Assembly (NCBI GenBank): GCA_902826885.1
Contig: CADEGL010000018.1
Location: forward strand, 1-32,154
DNA: 32,154 nt
Direction: 5' to 3'
Origin: an uncultured Alphaproteobacteria bacterium
GTDB lineage: Bacteria; Pseudomonadota; Alphaproteobacteria; CADEGL01
The translations under genes were made by a program, and so were the position numbers. The notes under the pieces were generated by a model. That model did no database searches and was not told where the DNA came from. It worked only from the letters and a program-made list of their open reading frames with translations. The stretch's first letter is position 1; each line of letters begins with the position of its first letter. This document shows positions 24,188-30,562 of this stretch, one piece after another.

Positions 24188-25662
24188 GCGGCGGCATTCT
24201 TGGCTTCGGTCAAGCTGTCGATCAGAGACCGATACGCGCTGTCGATGGCAACGTCCTCGATCTCGGCCGGCCGGAGGAAATTGTAGCCGCGCAGGTCGAA
24301 GGAGGTGGCGACGACAGCCTCCAGGAACCGCTGGCCGTCGGCCTTCGCTTTCTCGACGTCGATTCCGCCATCCAAAAGCCGGGACAATGTCGGCTTCAGT
24401 TCGGACAAATGCTCGATGACGGAGACGTGGGGTATGGCGTTGTAGAGATTGTGCCGGCCGAACGCGATGACAGGCTTGCCCATCACGGCCGCCTCGAAAC
24501 CGGCCGTGCCCGTGATCGTGAGCGTCACGTCGGCGGCACGCACGACATCGAGGCCAAGCTCCAACATGTCCATCATCACGACGTTCTTGAAGCCCATGAT
24601 CTGGTCGTAAAAGTCGACCGGACGGCGGCCGAGCGACCAGAACGTCTCCTTGACCACGAGCAATACGCCTGCCGGCAAATCCCGTGCGATCGCCGCGATG
24701 GTCTCGAGCTGGAAGAAATACTCGGGCGAAAGAGCCTGCAGCGACTGCTCGGGCTCGGTCTGCAAGGGATAGAATACGAATCGTTTGCCGGAGAGATCGG
24801 ACAGCTTCGCAAGGCCGGTCAGCCGCCTGGCGTCGCGCCACTTGCGGACCGCGTAGCCAAGCTCCTCGGTGAGATAATACCCTTTCCGCTTCTCGTACCG
24901 GCGCAGATGCCAATATGCCCGGCGCGCCGTCAGGTGGGCGAGCTGCTTGACCAGGCCCAGGGTGTTCGCATCCCGGATGAAATCCTGCCGCGGCTTGGCG
25001 TGGCCGTCGTAGGGACGCTCGATCGAACGAGCCGGCACGGAGCGCGCGCCGATTTCCCGATAGGCCGCGGCCAGGCGCTTGCTTTCGAACAGCAGATTTT
25101 CCGCCCAGTAATGATAGCCGAGATACCGCGCGGTCCCGATCGTCCGGTATGGGATTCCCATGACACGGGCGACCGTTCCTGGAACCGTGCCGCCCATAAG
25201 CATCAGGTCGGGCCGCTTTTCCTCGATCTGGTTTCGCCAGAACGAGATGGCCGTGTTGTAAGCGTGGAGAATCCGGGTCAGGTCGGCGTGTTCCGACAAG
25301 CGCGAACGGGGGTGGCGCGCGCCGCCCAGGGCGAAGCCGCGGCCGAAATGCCGATCGCCCAGGATCAATTCATTGTAGTGGAGGCCGAGCCAGCGCTCGT
25401 GGCTCTGGGCCTGCCGAAGTACCTCTTCGGGGGCCGGCGGTTCTCCGCGCGCCGCCGGGTAGAGAATGTTGGCGTCGGTGATCGACCGGAACAGGCCAGC
25501 CTCGCCCTTCCCGCGATAGAAAGCGCTTTCCTGGGGTGTGAAGCAGTAGAGGTCTATTTCCGCGCGGGCTTCCTGTTTCAGCCGCCGCGCGAGCGCGAGA
25601 AGCAGGAACCGGTACTCGGCGTCGGCGCACATCATTACGCGAAGGCGGGGATTTTCGGTCAT
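24184..25662 (-). CDS. Capsule-synthesis-like protein, possible glycosyltransferase
   Basis: A 492-residue protein resembling the capsule polysaccharide biosynthesis family. VFYPLQTEPEQS at 296-307 and TITGTAGFEAAVMGKPVIAFG at 382-402 match the typical layout, in which a nucleotide-sugar half-domain recognises the donor. Between them the family usually has KEHP; here it is KETF at 338-341, so the HP motif seems lost. The N-terminal part has LMGGTVPG near 155-162. It starts at ATG 25662, 6 bp after the stop of the AAC(3)-like gene, and overlaps hisF as ATGA. No membrane segment is evident. It may transfer a nonulosonic acid or another sugar, or may be a non-catalytic relative; the motif change makes the activity uncertain. 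Confidence 0.8.
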   Translation of the reverse strand: MTENPRLRVMMCADAEYRFLLLALARRLKQEARAEIDLYCFTPQESAFYRGKGEAGLFRSITDANILYPAARGEPPAPEEVLRQAQSHERWLGLHYNELILGDRHFGRGFALGGARHPRSRLSEHADLTRILHAYNTAISFWRNQIEEKRPDLMLMGGTVPGTVARVMGIPYRTIGTARYLGYHYWAENLLFESKRLAAAYREIGARSVPARSIERPYDGHAKPRQDFIRDANTLGLVKQLAHLTARRAYWHLRRYEKRKGYYLTEELGYAVRKWRDARRLTGLAKLSDLSGKRFVFYPLQTEPEQSLQALSPEYFFQLETIAAIARDLPAGVLLVVKETFWSLGRRPVDFYDQIMGFKNVVMMDMLELGLDVVRAADVTLTITGTAGFEAAVMGKPVIAFGRHNLYNAIPHVSVIEHLSELKPTLSRLLDGGIDVEKAKADGQRFLEAVVATSFDLRGYNFLRPAEIEDVAIDSAYRSLIDSLTEAKNAAA

Positions 25663-25668
25663 GGATGG

Positions 25669-26448
25669 TTACCGGCGATGCTCGCGCCGCCAATCGACGA
25701 GCGCGCGGACGGCGGGGGCGGCGTCGAAGAGGATCGTACGCGCGGCTCCCACGCGGCCTTGCCGCGCCAGGCCGCTCGATAGGAGGAACGCAAGCCCATC
25801 TTCGAACCAATCGATCGGATACTCGATGTCCTCATAGGCGGCCCATTGCGTCTTTCCGTCCGCCAGGATCGGCGCGCTCTTCTTCAGCCGGGTATTCCAG
25901 CCGACCAGGTGCTGAGTCAGATGGAAGAGGGACGCCGTATCGTTCGGGGCGCCCATCAGCAGGACACGACCGCCGAGATCGACAAGGTGCCCCAACGGCC
26001 CGTTGGGCCCGAACCGATCATGAAGAGGGTGAGCGCCGACGAGGCGCGCCGCCTTCGCGCCCACGGCCGAGAACGACGATTGCGGGTGAGCGCTTCGAAG
26101 GGCTTCGGGCCAATGGCGGAACAGCTCCGCCACCGTTCCCATGCCCCGCGTCGGAGTCCGGCGCGGGTCGTAGGCGGGTGTAGAACGGCGAATTTCGTCA
26201 TGCCATGCGGCCGGCACGGGCGGGTGGCGCCACTCGGCCGGGTCCGAGAGGTCGCCCGAAAAGGACGGCATCATCACGGTGCCCGTGGGCCCGACCGCTT
26301 CGAGAAGCCCCTCGATCACCGCGCGCGCACCGCCGACCGTGAAGCCGAGGCTTTTGAGGGAGCTGTGGACGCAAAGAATGTCGCCCGTGGCGACTCCCAA
26401 TGTTCCCAGATCCGCGGCGATGGACCGCCAAGTGGTCAGGCTGTCCAC
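25669..26448 (-). CDS. AAC(3)-family N-acyltransferase
   Basis: A protein of 259 residues if it starts at GTG 26448; the family is usually about 260-280 residues. CVHSSLKSLG near residues 26-35 is the CoA-binding signature of aminoglycoside 3-N-acetyltransferases, and RSAHPQSSFSAVG followed by GPNGPLGHL is the typical active-site region with conserved His. AAC(3) relatives occur in glycan clusters, and one role is N-acylation of an amino sugar. Here it could acylate an amino group of Leg or of a precursor. Drug resistance is not supported by context. The start overlaps the legG stop by 13 bp; a CTG nearer the stop is a less likely alternative. Confidence 0.82.
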   Translation of the reverse strand: MDSLTTWRSIAADLGTLGVATGDILCVHSSLKSLGFTVGGARAVIEGLLEAVGPTGTVMMPSFSGDLSDPAEWRHPPVPAAWHDEIRRSTPAYDPRRTPTRGMGTVAELFRHWPEALRSAHPQSSFSAVGAKAARLVGAHPLHDRFGPNGPLGHLVDLGGRVLLMGAPNDTASLFHLTQHLVGWNTRLKKSAPILADGKTQWAAYEDIEYPIDWFEDGLAFLLSSGLARQGRVGAARTILFDAAPAVRALVDWRREHRR

Positions 26449-27620
26449 GCGCGCTCGCGTCGCTGGGCCGGGGCGCCGTTCCACGGCGCGGTAAATCGCG
26501 CGTCGTCCGCGGCGAAGCATTTGTAGAGAAGGCGCCGCGCCTCGTGCGCCTCGGTTACGGCCTCGGCCACGCGCGGCGCGGCATGGCCGTCGCCGTAGGG
26601 GCATGACGGCGCCATTCGCTCCGGCACCGTGCGCAGCAGGCGCTCCACCGCGCCCGCGTCGGCGGGACAGTCGCGGACGTTCGCGCCGCGCTGGCGTCCG
26701 TCCTGCCGTTTACCCACATTGACGACGGGCAGGCCGAAGAGACCGGCCTCGATCACACCGCTGGAGGAATTGCCGACCATGACGGCGGCATGGCGCAGGG
26801 CGTTGGCATACAGCGATGCGCCCAGCGTGTCGCGGAACGCGGCGCGGCCGTGCCGGGCCAGAAAAGCGTCGATGCGCGTCCGCGCTTCGGCGCCGCCGGG
26901 ATCGGCGTTGGGCGCGGTGACCAGCGAAGGGCCCGGCGTCGCCTCCAATGCCGCCAGCACGGCGTCCACGGTCGCCAGCGGATCGGCGGCGTTGGTTTCG
27001 GGGTGGACGGTGACCAGGCGCAGGCCATCGATCGATTCCAGCCCGATCGCGCGGGCGAACGCGGCGCGGTCCATGGCCGGCGCCTCGACGAGGGAGTCCA
27101 GGCCCGGCGCGCCGGTAACCCGGATACGCCACGCTTCCTCGCCCATGCGCGCGATTCGCCCGGCGGCCTCCACGGTCGACGCACAATGCAGATGAGACAG
27201 CTTGGTGATGGCGTGGCGTGCCCGTTCGTCGCTCGCGCCATACGTCAGCTCGCCGCCATGCAGGTGAACGAGCGGAACGTTCAACGGCACAAGCCCCATG
27301 GCCACGGGCAGCATATCCAGCCGGTCCCCCATGAGAAGCGCGCGGCCGGGTTGAAGGCGGGCGCCCAGGCGGCCCGCCGCGTCGGCGATCCGCGCCATCG
27401 CCGCCGCCGCCGCCGGGCCGTCACCGCCGGCGATGTCGGCGCCCTCGGTGTGGCCGGTCGCGCTGGGCGGCAGGGCCGCGCGCACGGCGTTGTCGTCGGA
27501 GACGTGGGCGCCGGTGAACATCACGTGCAGATCGACGTCCGCGCGCGCGGCCAGGGCGCGCCATACCGGAGCCAGAATCCCCACATCCGCCCGCCCGCTG
27601 GAGACGCTGAGGATTCTCAT
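26436..27620 (-). CDS. legG: NeuC-like hydrolysing UDP/GDP-sugar 2-epimerase (LegG)
   Basis: A 394-residue GT-B-fold enzyme of NeuC/LegG type. LLMGDRLDML at 95-104, HLHGGELTYGASDERARHA at 119-137 and MVGNSSSGVIEAGLFGLP near 306-323 are the family signatures. LegG removes the nucleotide from the 2,4-diacetamido-trideoxy-glucose precursor and inverts C2, giving 2,4-diacetamido-2,4,6-trideoxymannose for the next enzyme. NeuC acting on UDP-GlcNAc is the alternative, but LegC and LegI in the same operon favour LegG. The start is ATG at 27620, overlapping legI as ATGA. Its C-terminus runs past the family core with an arginine-rich tail. Confidence 0.88.
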   Translation of the reverse strand: MRILSVSSGRADVGILAPVWRALAARADVDLHVMFTGAHVSDDNAVRAALPPSATGHTEGADIAGGDGPAAAAAMARIADAAGRLGARLQPGRALLMGDRLDMLPVAMGLVPLNVPLVHLHGGELTYGASDERARHAITKLSHLHCASTVEAAGRIARMGEEAWRIRVTGAPGLDSLVEAPAMDRAAFARAIGLESIDGLRLVTVHPETNAADPLATVDAVLAALEATPGPSLVTAPNADPGGAEARTRIDAFLARHGRAAFRDTLGASLYANALRHAAVMVGNSSSGVIEAGLFGLPVVNVGKRQDGRQRGANVRDCPADAGAVERLLRTVPERMAPSCPYGDGHAAPRVAEAVTEAHEARRLLYKCFAADDARFTAPWNGAPAQRRERAWTA

Positions 27621-28621
27621 CGTGTCAGATCGCCCGCGCGAATCGCGGCGTCCGTGCGCCGGGCGCGTTTCAGGCGGCGGCCGAACGGCGTTGCGCCGGG
27701 CGGCAGCCCGTCGGCGGGCCGTTTCAGCACGACATCGCTCTTGGCCAAAACCGTGCCTGCCGGCAGATCGCGCGTCGCGTGCCAGCTGCGGCGGACCAGG
27801 CGCGCGACGGCGGCTTCGCCGCGCGCGGGGCGCTTGATCCCGTCGCCCAGCGCCGCCGCCGTTTCGCGCAACCGCGCGATCATGGCGGCCAGTTCTCGGG
27901 GCTCCAGGGACGCCTTGTGGTCCGGGCCGGGAAGGCCGCGGTCGAGCGTGAAATGTTTCTCGATCGCCACAGCACCCAGCGCCACGGCGGCGACGGCGAC
28001 GTGATCCCCGAGTGAATGATCGGAATAGCCGACGGGCACGCCGAAGACGCGCCGCATGGTCTCGATCGCGCGAAGATTGATCGCTCCGACCGGCGCCGGA
28101 TAGAGCGAGGTGCAGTGAAGCAGCGTGATGTCGCGCGCTTTGGCGCGCCGCAGGACGGCGAGCGCGCGGCCGACCTCGGCCTTTGTCGCCATGCCGGTCG
28201 ACAGGATGACCGGCAGCCGAAAGCGCGCGAGGTCGCGCAGCATCGGTTCGTTCGTCAGCTCGCCCGAGGGAATCTTGATGCGATCCATGCCCATCGCGAC
28301 CAACGGCGCCGCCATCGCGCCATCGAACGGCGTCACCAGGAACCCGATCCGGGCGCGGCGGCACTCCTTGGCCAAGGCGGAGAAGTCATCCAGCGAAAGC
28401 TCCAATTTGCGCAGGAGCGAAAGCTGGTCGCGTACGCCACTATTCTTCTTCTGATACGCGGCCGTGGCCGCATGGCGGGAAACCAGCGTCTCGGCCCGAA
28501 AGGCCTGGAACTTGACGTAGTCGGCGCCCGCGGCGGCCGCCACGCGCACCATCCGCTTGGCGCGCGTCAGGCTGCCATTGTGGTTTACGCCCGCCTCGGC
28601 GATCACCAGCGGGCCGGTCAC
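27617..28621 (-). CDS. legI: N,N'-diacetyllegionaminic acid synthase (NeuB family)
   Basis: A 334-residue NeuB-type synthase condensing phosphoenolpyruvate with 2,4-diacetamido-2,4,6-trideoxymannose. VIAEAGVNHNG at 6-16 is the Leg/Neu form of the signature, in contrast to AEMSANHMG in pseI of this operon. VGYSDHSLGDHVAVAAVALG and EKHFTLDRGLPGPDHKASLEP are active-site and hexose-binding regions. A short SAF domain follows from about 270. The start is GTG at 28621, overlapping the acetyltransferase stop as GTGA. Neu5Ac synthase is the closest alternative; the LegC neighbour supports Leg. Confidence 0.9.
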   Translation of the reverse strand: MTGPLVIAEAGVNHNGSLTRAKRMVRVAAAAGADYVKFQAFRAETLVSRHAATAAYQKKNSGVRDQLSLLRKLELSLDDFSALAKECRRARIGFLVTPFDGAMAAPLVAMGMDRIKIPSGELTNEPMLRDLARFRLPVILSTGMATKAEVGRALAVLRRAKARDITLLHCTSLYPAPVGAINLRAIETMRRVFGVPVGYSDHSLGDHVAVAAVALGAVAIEKHFTLDRGLPGPDHKASLEPRELAAMIARLRETAAALGDGIKRPARGEAAVARLVRRSWHATRDLPAGTVLAKSDVVLKRPADGLPPGATPFGRRLKRARRTDAAIRAGDLTR

Positions 28622-29193
28622 GGCGTCCCGCCATGACGCGTGAGCGCCGGCACGAGCGTCTCATCCGCGATGGCGGCGCCCGGCAGAACCACGGCGCCCG
28701 CGCCGATTATGACGCAATGCCCGACCCGGCAACCGCCGAGAACGATGGACCCCGGCGCCACATGGCTGCCCGCGCCGATCACGCTGTCGTGCTCGACGAT
28801 CGCGCGCGTGTTCACGATCGCGCCGCGTCCGATCGTTGCGCCCGGCTGCACGATGGCTCCCGCCAGCACGATGGCGCCGTCTTCCAGCGTCGCGTCGGCG
28901 CTGACATGCGCCTGCGGATGCACGACGGGCGGCGCGGAATGACCGCGTCCGAGATAGGACTCGAGCAGGGCAAGGCGGGCCCTGAGTTGCGCGGGCGACA
29001 CGCCGCCGACGCCGATGACGATGGGGATGCCGTTGGCTTTGACATCGGCATCGGTGGTCAGGTGGGCGGCTTGCAACCAGGCCGCGGGCCGCGGGTCGGC
29101 ATAGGCCACGATGTCGCCGACGGAGGCACGCGCCGCTTCCACCACGGCCTTCGCGTGGCCGCCCGCGCCGATCAGGATGCAGGCTGCGGGCAT
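28618..29193 (-). CDS. PglD/NeuD-like sugar O/N-acetyltransferase (LegH role likely)
   Basis: A 191-residue protein with an N-terminal Rossmann-like sugar-binding region (ILIGAGGHAKAVVEA at 6-20) and a C-terminal left-handed beta-helix built of hexapeptide repeats from about 90 to 180. His135 in IVEHDSVIG aligns with the catalytic base of PglD. Right after LegC, it should acetylate the 4-amino group of the aminotransferase product, the LegH step. NeuD-like O-acetylation is the alternative. The ATG at 29193 is one base after the legC stop. No membrane segment is present. Confidence 0.87.
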   Translation of the reverse strand: MPAACILIGAGGHAKAVVEAARASVGDIVAYADPRPAAWLQAAHLTTDADVKANGIPIVIGVGGVSPAQLRARLALLESYLGRGHSAPPVVHPQAHVSADATLEDGAIVLAGAIVQPGATIGRGAIVNTRAIVEHDSVIGAGSHVAPGSIVLGGCRVGHCVIIGAGAVVLPGAAIADETLVPALTRHGGTP

Positions 29194-29194
29194 T

Positions 29195-30313
29195 TCAGCG
29201 GCTTGCCTTGCGCGGCCACTTGGCCAGCGCGGCGATCACGCGGCTCTGCTGTTCGTCCGTCAGCGACGAACTGCAGGGCAGCGAAACCACCGTGCCCGAC
29301 AGCTTCGCGGCCACGCCTGTCAGGCGCCGCGGCGCGTGCGCATAGGGCGCTTGGTCGGACAGGGTGCGCCAAAAGGTCCGCGCCTCGATGTCGTGTTCGG
29401 CCATATGTTCGACCAACGACCGTGCCTCGGCTTGGCTTCCGCAGCGCACGGAAGACAGCCAGCAGGCGCTTTCGCCCCAAGGCGCGCGTGGCGTGGGCCG
29501 AAGGTCGTTGCGGCCGGCGATGGCGCCGTCGTACGTGGCGGCGATGCGCCGCTTGGCGGCGACCATCTCCTCGAGCCGTTCGATCTGCGCCAGCAAGACG
29601 CCCGCGTTCAGATTGGTCATGCGATAGTTGAAGCCGATCGCGTCGTATTGGTACTCGGCACCGCTGCGCGCCTGGGCCGAGATCGCGCGCAGGCGCTTGG
29701 CCTGCGCTTCGTCGTTCGTGACGATCATGCCGCCGCCACCGGCGGTGACCGTCTTGTTGCCGTTGAAGCTGAAGATGGCCAAGTCGCCCAACCCGCCGAC
29801 AGGCCGCCCCTTGTAACGCGCACCGATGGCGCCGGCCGCGTCCTCGATCAGCGGCACGCCCGCTTTTTCACACAGAGCCAGCAACGGATCGACATCCGCC
29901 GGATGACCCAGCACGTGAACCACGACGACGGCCGCGATGCGTCCGGGGGGATCGCGAAGGATCGCCTCCAGGACCGCGGGATCGAGCGACCAGTTATCTT
30001 CCGTCACGTCCGCGAAGACCGGGATCGCGCCGGCATGGTGCGCGGCGTTGGCGGTGGCGGCGAAGGTCCAATCGGGAACGACGACGTGATCGCCTGGCTT
30101 TACGCCGGCGGCCACCATGGCCAACTGCAAAGCCGTCGTACCGTTCACCGACGCCACGGCGTGGGCGCGTCCGGCCAGGGCCGCCACCTGCTTCTCACAT
30201 TCCGTCACGAACGGACCGGCGGAGGAAACCCAATTGTCCTGAACGCAGCGTGACAGATACGCGCCTTCGTTGCCGCGCAGGTCGGGGACCGCCAGAGGAA
30301 TACGGTTTGTCAT
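29195..30313 (-). CDS. legC: LegC-type sugar-nucleotide aminotransferase
   Basis: A 372-residue PLP enzyme of the DegT/DnrJ/EryC1 family. ASVNGTTALQLAMVAAG at 54-70, IEDAAGAIG at 156-164 and FSFNGNKTVTAGGGGM at 181-196 carry the PLP site, with Lys187 expected to hold the cofactor. NWVSSAGPFV at 27-36 is typical of LegC/PglE-type enzymes. It adds the C4 amino group in legionaminic acid synthesis. It is the first gene after the promoter at 30457-30486 and has a leader of about 137 nt; no strong Shine-Dalgarno sequence precedes the ATG at 30313. The preceding dehydratase, LegB, is not in the window. Confidence 0.9.
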   Translation of the reverse strand: MTNRIPLAVPDLRGNEGAYLSRCVQDNWVSSAGPFVTECEKQVAALAGRAHAVASVNGTTALQLAMVAAGVKPGDHVVVPDWTFAATANAAHHAGAIPVFADVTEDNWSLDPAVLEAILRDPPGRIAAVVVVHVLGHPADVDPLLALCEKAGVPLIEDAAGAIGARYKGRPVGGLGDLAIFSFNGNKTVTAGGGGMIVTNDEAQAKRLRAISAQARSGAEYQYDAIGFNYRMTNLNAGVLLAQIERLEEMVAAKRRIAATYDGAIAGRNDLRPTPRAPWGESACWLSSVRCGSQAEARSLVEHMAEHDIEARTFWRTLSDQAPYAHAPRRLTGVAAKLSGTVVSLPCSSSLTDEQQSRVIAALAKWPRKASR

Positions 30314-30456
30314 CTCGGATTATGAAAAGGCAGCGCGGAAGCGTCGGTGAGGCAAAGCTACCGCAGTCCGGGTGCGGAGGTGCCCCCGAGGTCAAAACGG
30401 TCGGCGGGGGTGAACGCTATGAGTCACCGCGATAAATCAGCGTTCACCGGGCGAAC
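30314..30456 (-). promoter_or_regulatory. Leader region upstream of legC with inverted repeats
   Basis: No protein gene is seen here. Reading toward legC, it contains a 10-bp inverted repeat GGTGAACGCT / AGCGTTCACC (30409-30418 and 30439-30448, 20-nt loop), a CCCCCG / CGGGGG pair (30383-30388 and 30405-30410, 16-nt loop) and CCGCA / TGCGG (30361-30365 and 30373-30377). If transcription begins near 30450, the RNA 5' end would fold into a hairpin. Overlap between the first two repeats means they could compete. Whether this is a regulatory RNA or a DNA operator array is undecided. Confidence 0.45.
30442..30456. promoter_or_regulatory. Operator-like dyad O2 (GTTC-N7-GAAC)
   Basis: GTTCACCGGGCGAAC on the + strand. 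It is the promoter-proximal member of a pair with identical half-sites and 7-bp spacing. The start of O1 is exactly 21 bp away, two helical turns, so both would face the same side of DNA. It abuts the -10 hexamer and covers the expected transcription start. The regulator is unknown. Confidence 0.55.
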
Positions 30457-30486
30457 ATCATCGTTCATATCATGAACGGATGTCAA
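30457..30486 (-). promoter_or_regulatory. Sigma-70-type promoter for the leg-pse operon
   Basis: On the minus strand a perfect TTGACA (30486-30481) is followed after 18 bp by GATGAT (30462-30457), which matches TATAAT at four of six bases. Transcription would start near 30450, about 137 nt before legC. It is the best promoter in the window and lies just after the hairpin that closes the preceding gene. The long spacer and weak -10 are consistent with a regulated promoter. Confidence 0.6.
30463..30477. promoter_or_regulatory. Operator-like dyad O1 (GTTC-N7-GAAC)
   Basis: GTTCATATCATGAAC, extendable to a 7-bp perfect repeat CGTTCAT-ATC-ATGAACG (30462-30478). It lies inside the spacer between the -35 and -10 of the proposed legC promoter, a position usual for repressor or MerR-type activator sites. 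The half-sites are inverted, unlike the direct GTTC-N7-GTTC of alphaproteobacterial LexA. Confidence 0.6.
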
Positions 30487-30508
30487 GAAATCAGCCCCGG
30501 ATCGGGGC
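30487..30508 (-). terminator. Probable intrinsic terminator of the sulfatase-like gene
   Basis: A perfect 6-bp GC stem with a 3-base loop, GCCCCG-GAT-CGGGGC on the + strand (30494-30508). In the minus-strand direction it is followed by TGATTTCTTG, a moderately T-rich tail that runs into the -35 of the next promoter. The short stem and imperfect T tract mean termination may be partial, allowing some readthrough into legC. Confidence 0.5.
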
Positions 30509-30548
30509 GACCCAGGCTTTTGGCCCATTCCGCATCAAGAGATTTTAT

Positions 30549-30562
30549 ATTGAAATTTCAAT
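30549..30562. repeat. Perfect 14-bp AT-rich palindrome
   Basis: ATTGAAATTTCAAT reads the same on both strands and overlaps the last base of the sulfatase-like stop codon. It sits in the only AT-rich patch of a GC-rich window. It may be a protein-binding site or chance; no function is assigned. Confidence 0.5.

Noticed and set aside
25669-26448. Aminoglycoside resistance gene
   Set aside because: Family match is real but the gene is embedded in a glycan operon with no mobile-element or resistance context.
27617-28621. Sialic acid (Neu5Ac) synthase rather than legionaminic acid synthase
   Set aside because: Sequence alone is compatible, but the LegC aminotransferase, PglD-like acetyltransferase and PtmE-like gene in the same operon point to Leg.
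30392-30427. Leader peptide starting at GTG 30427 (11 codons)
   Set aside because: No ribosome-binding site and no run of regulatory codons; it probably arises by chance.
30463-30477. LexA (SOS) box
   Set aside because: Alphaproteobacterial LexA boxes are direct GTTC-N7-GTTC repeats; here the half-sites are inverted.
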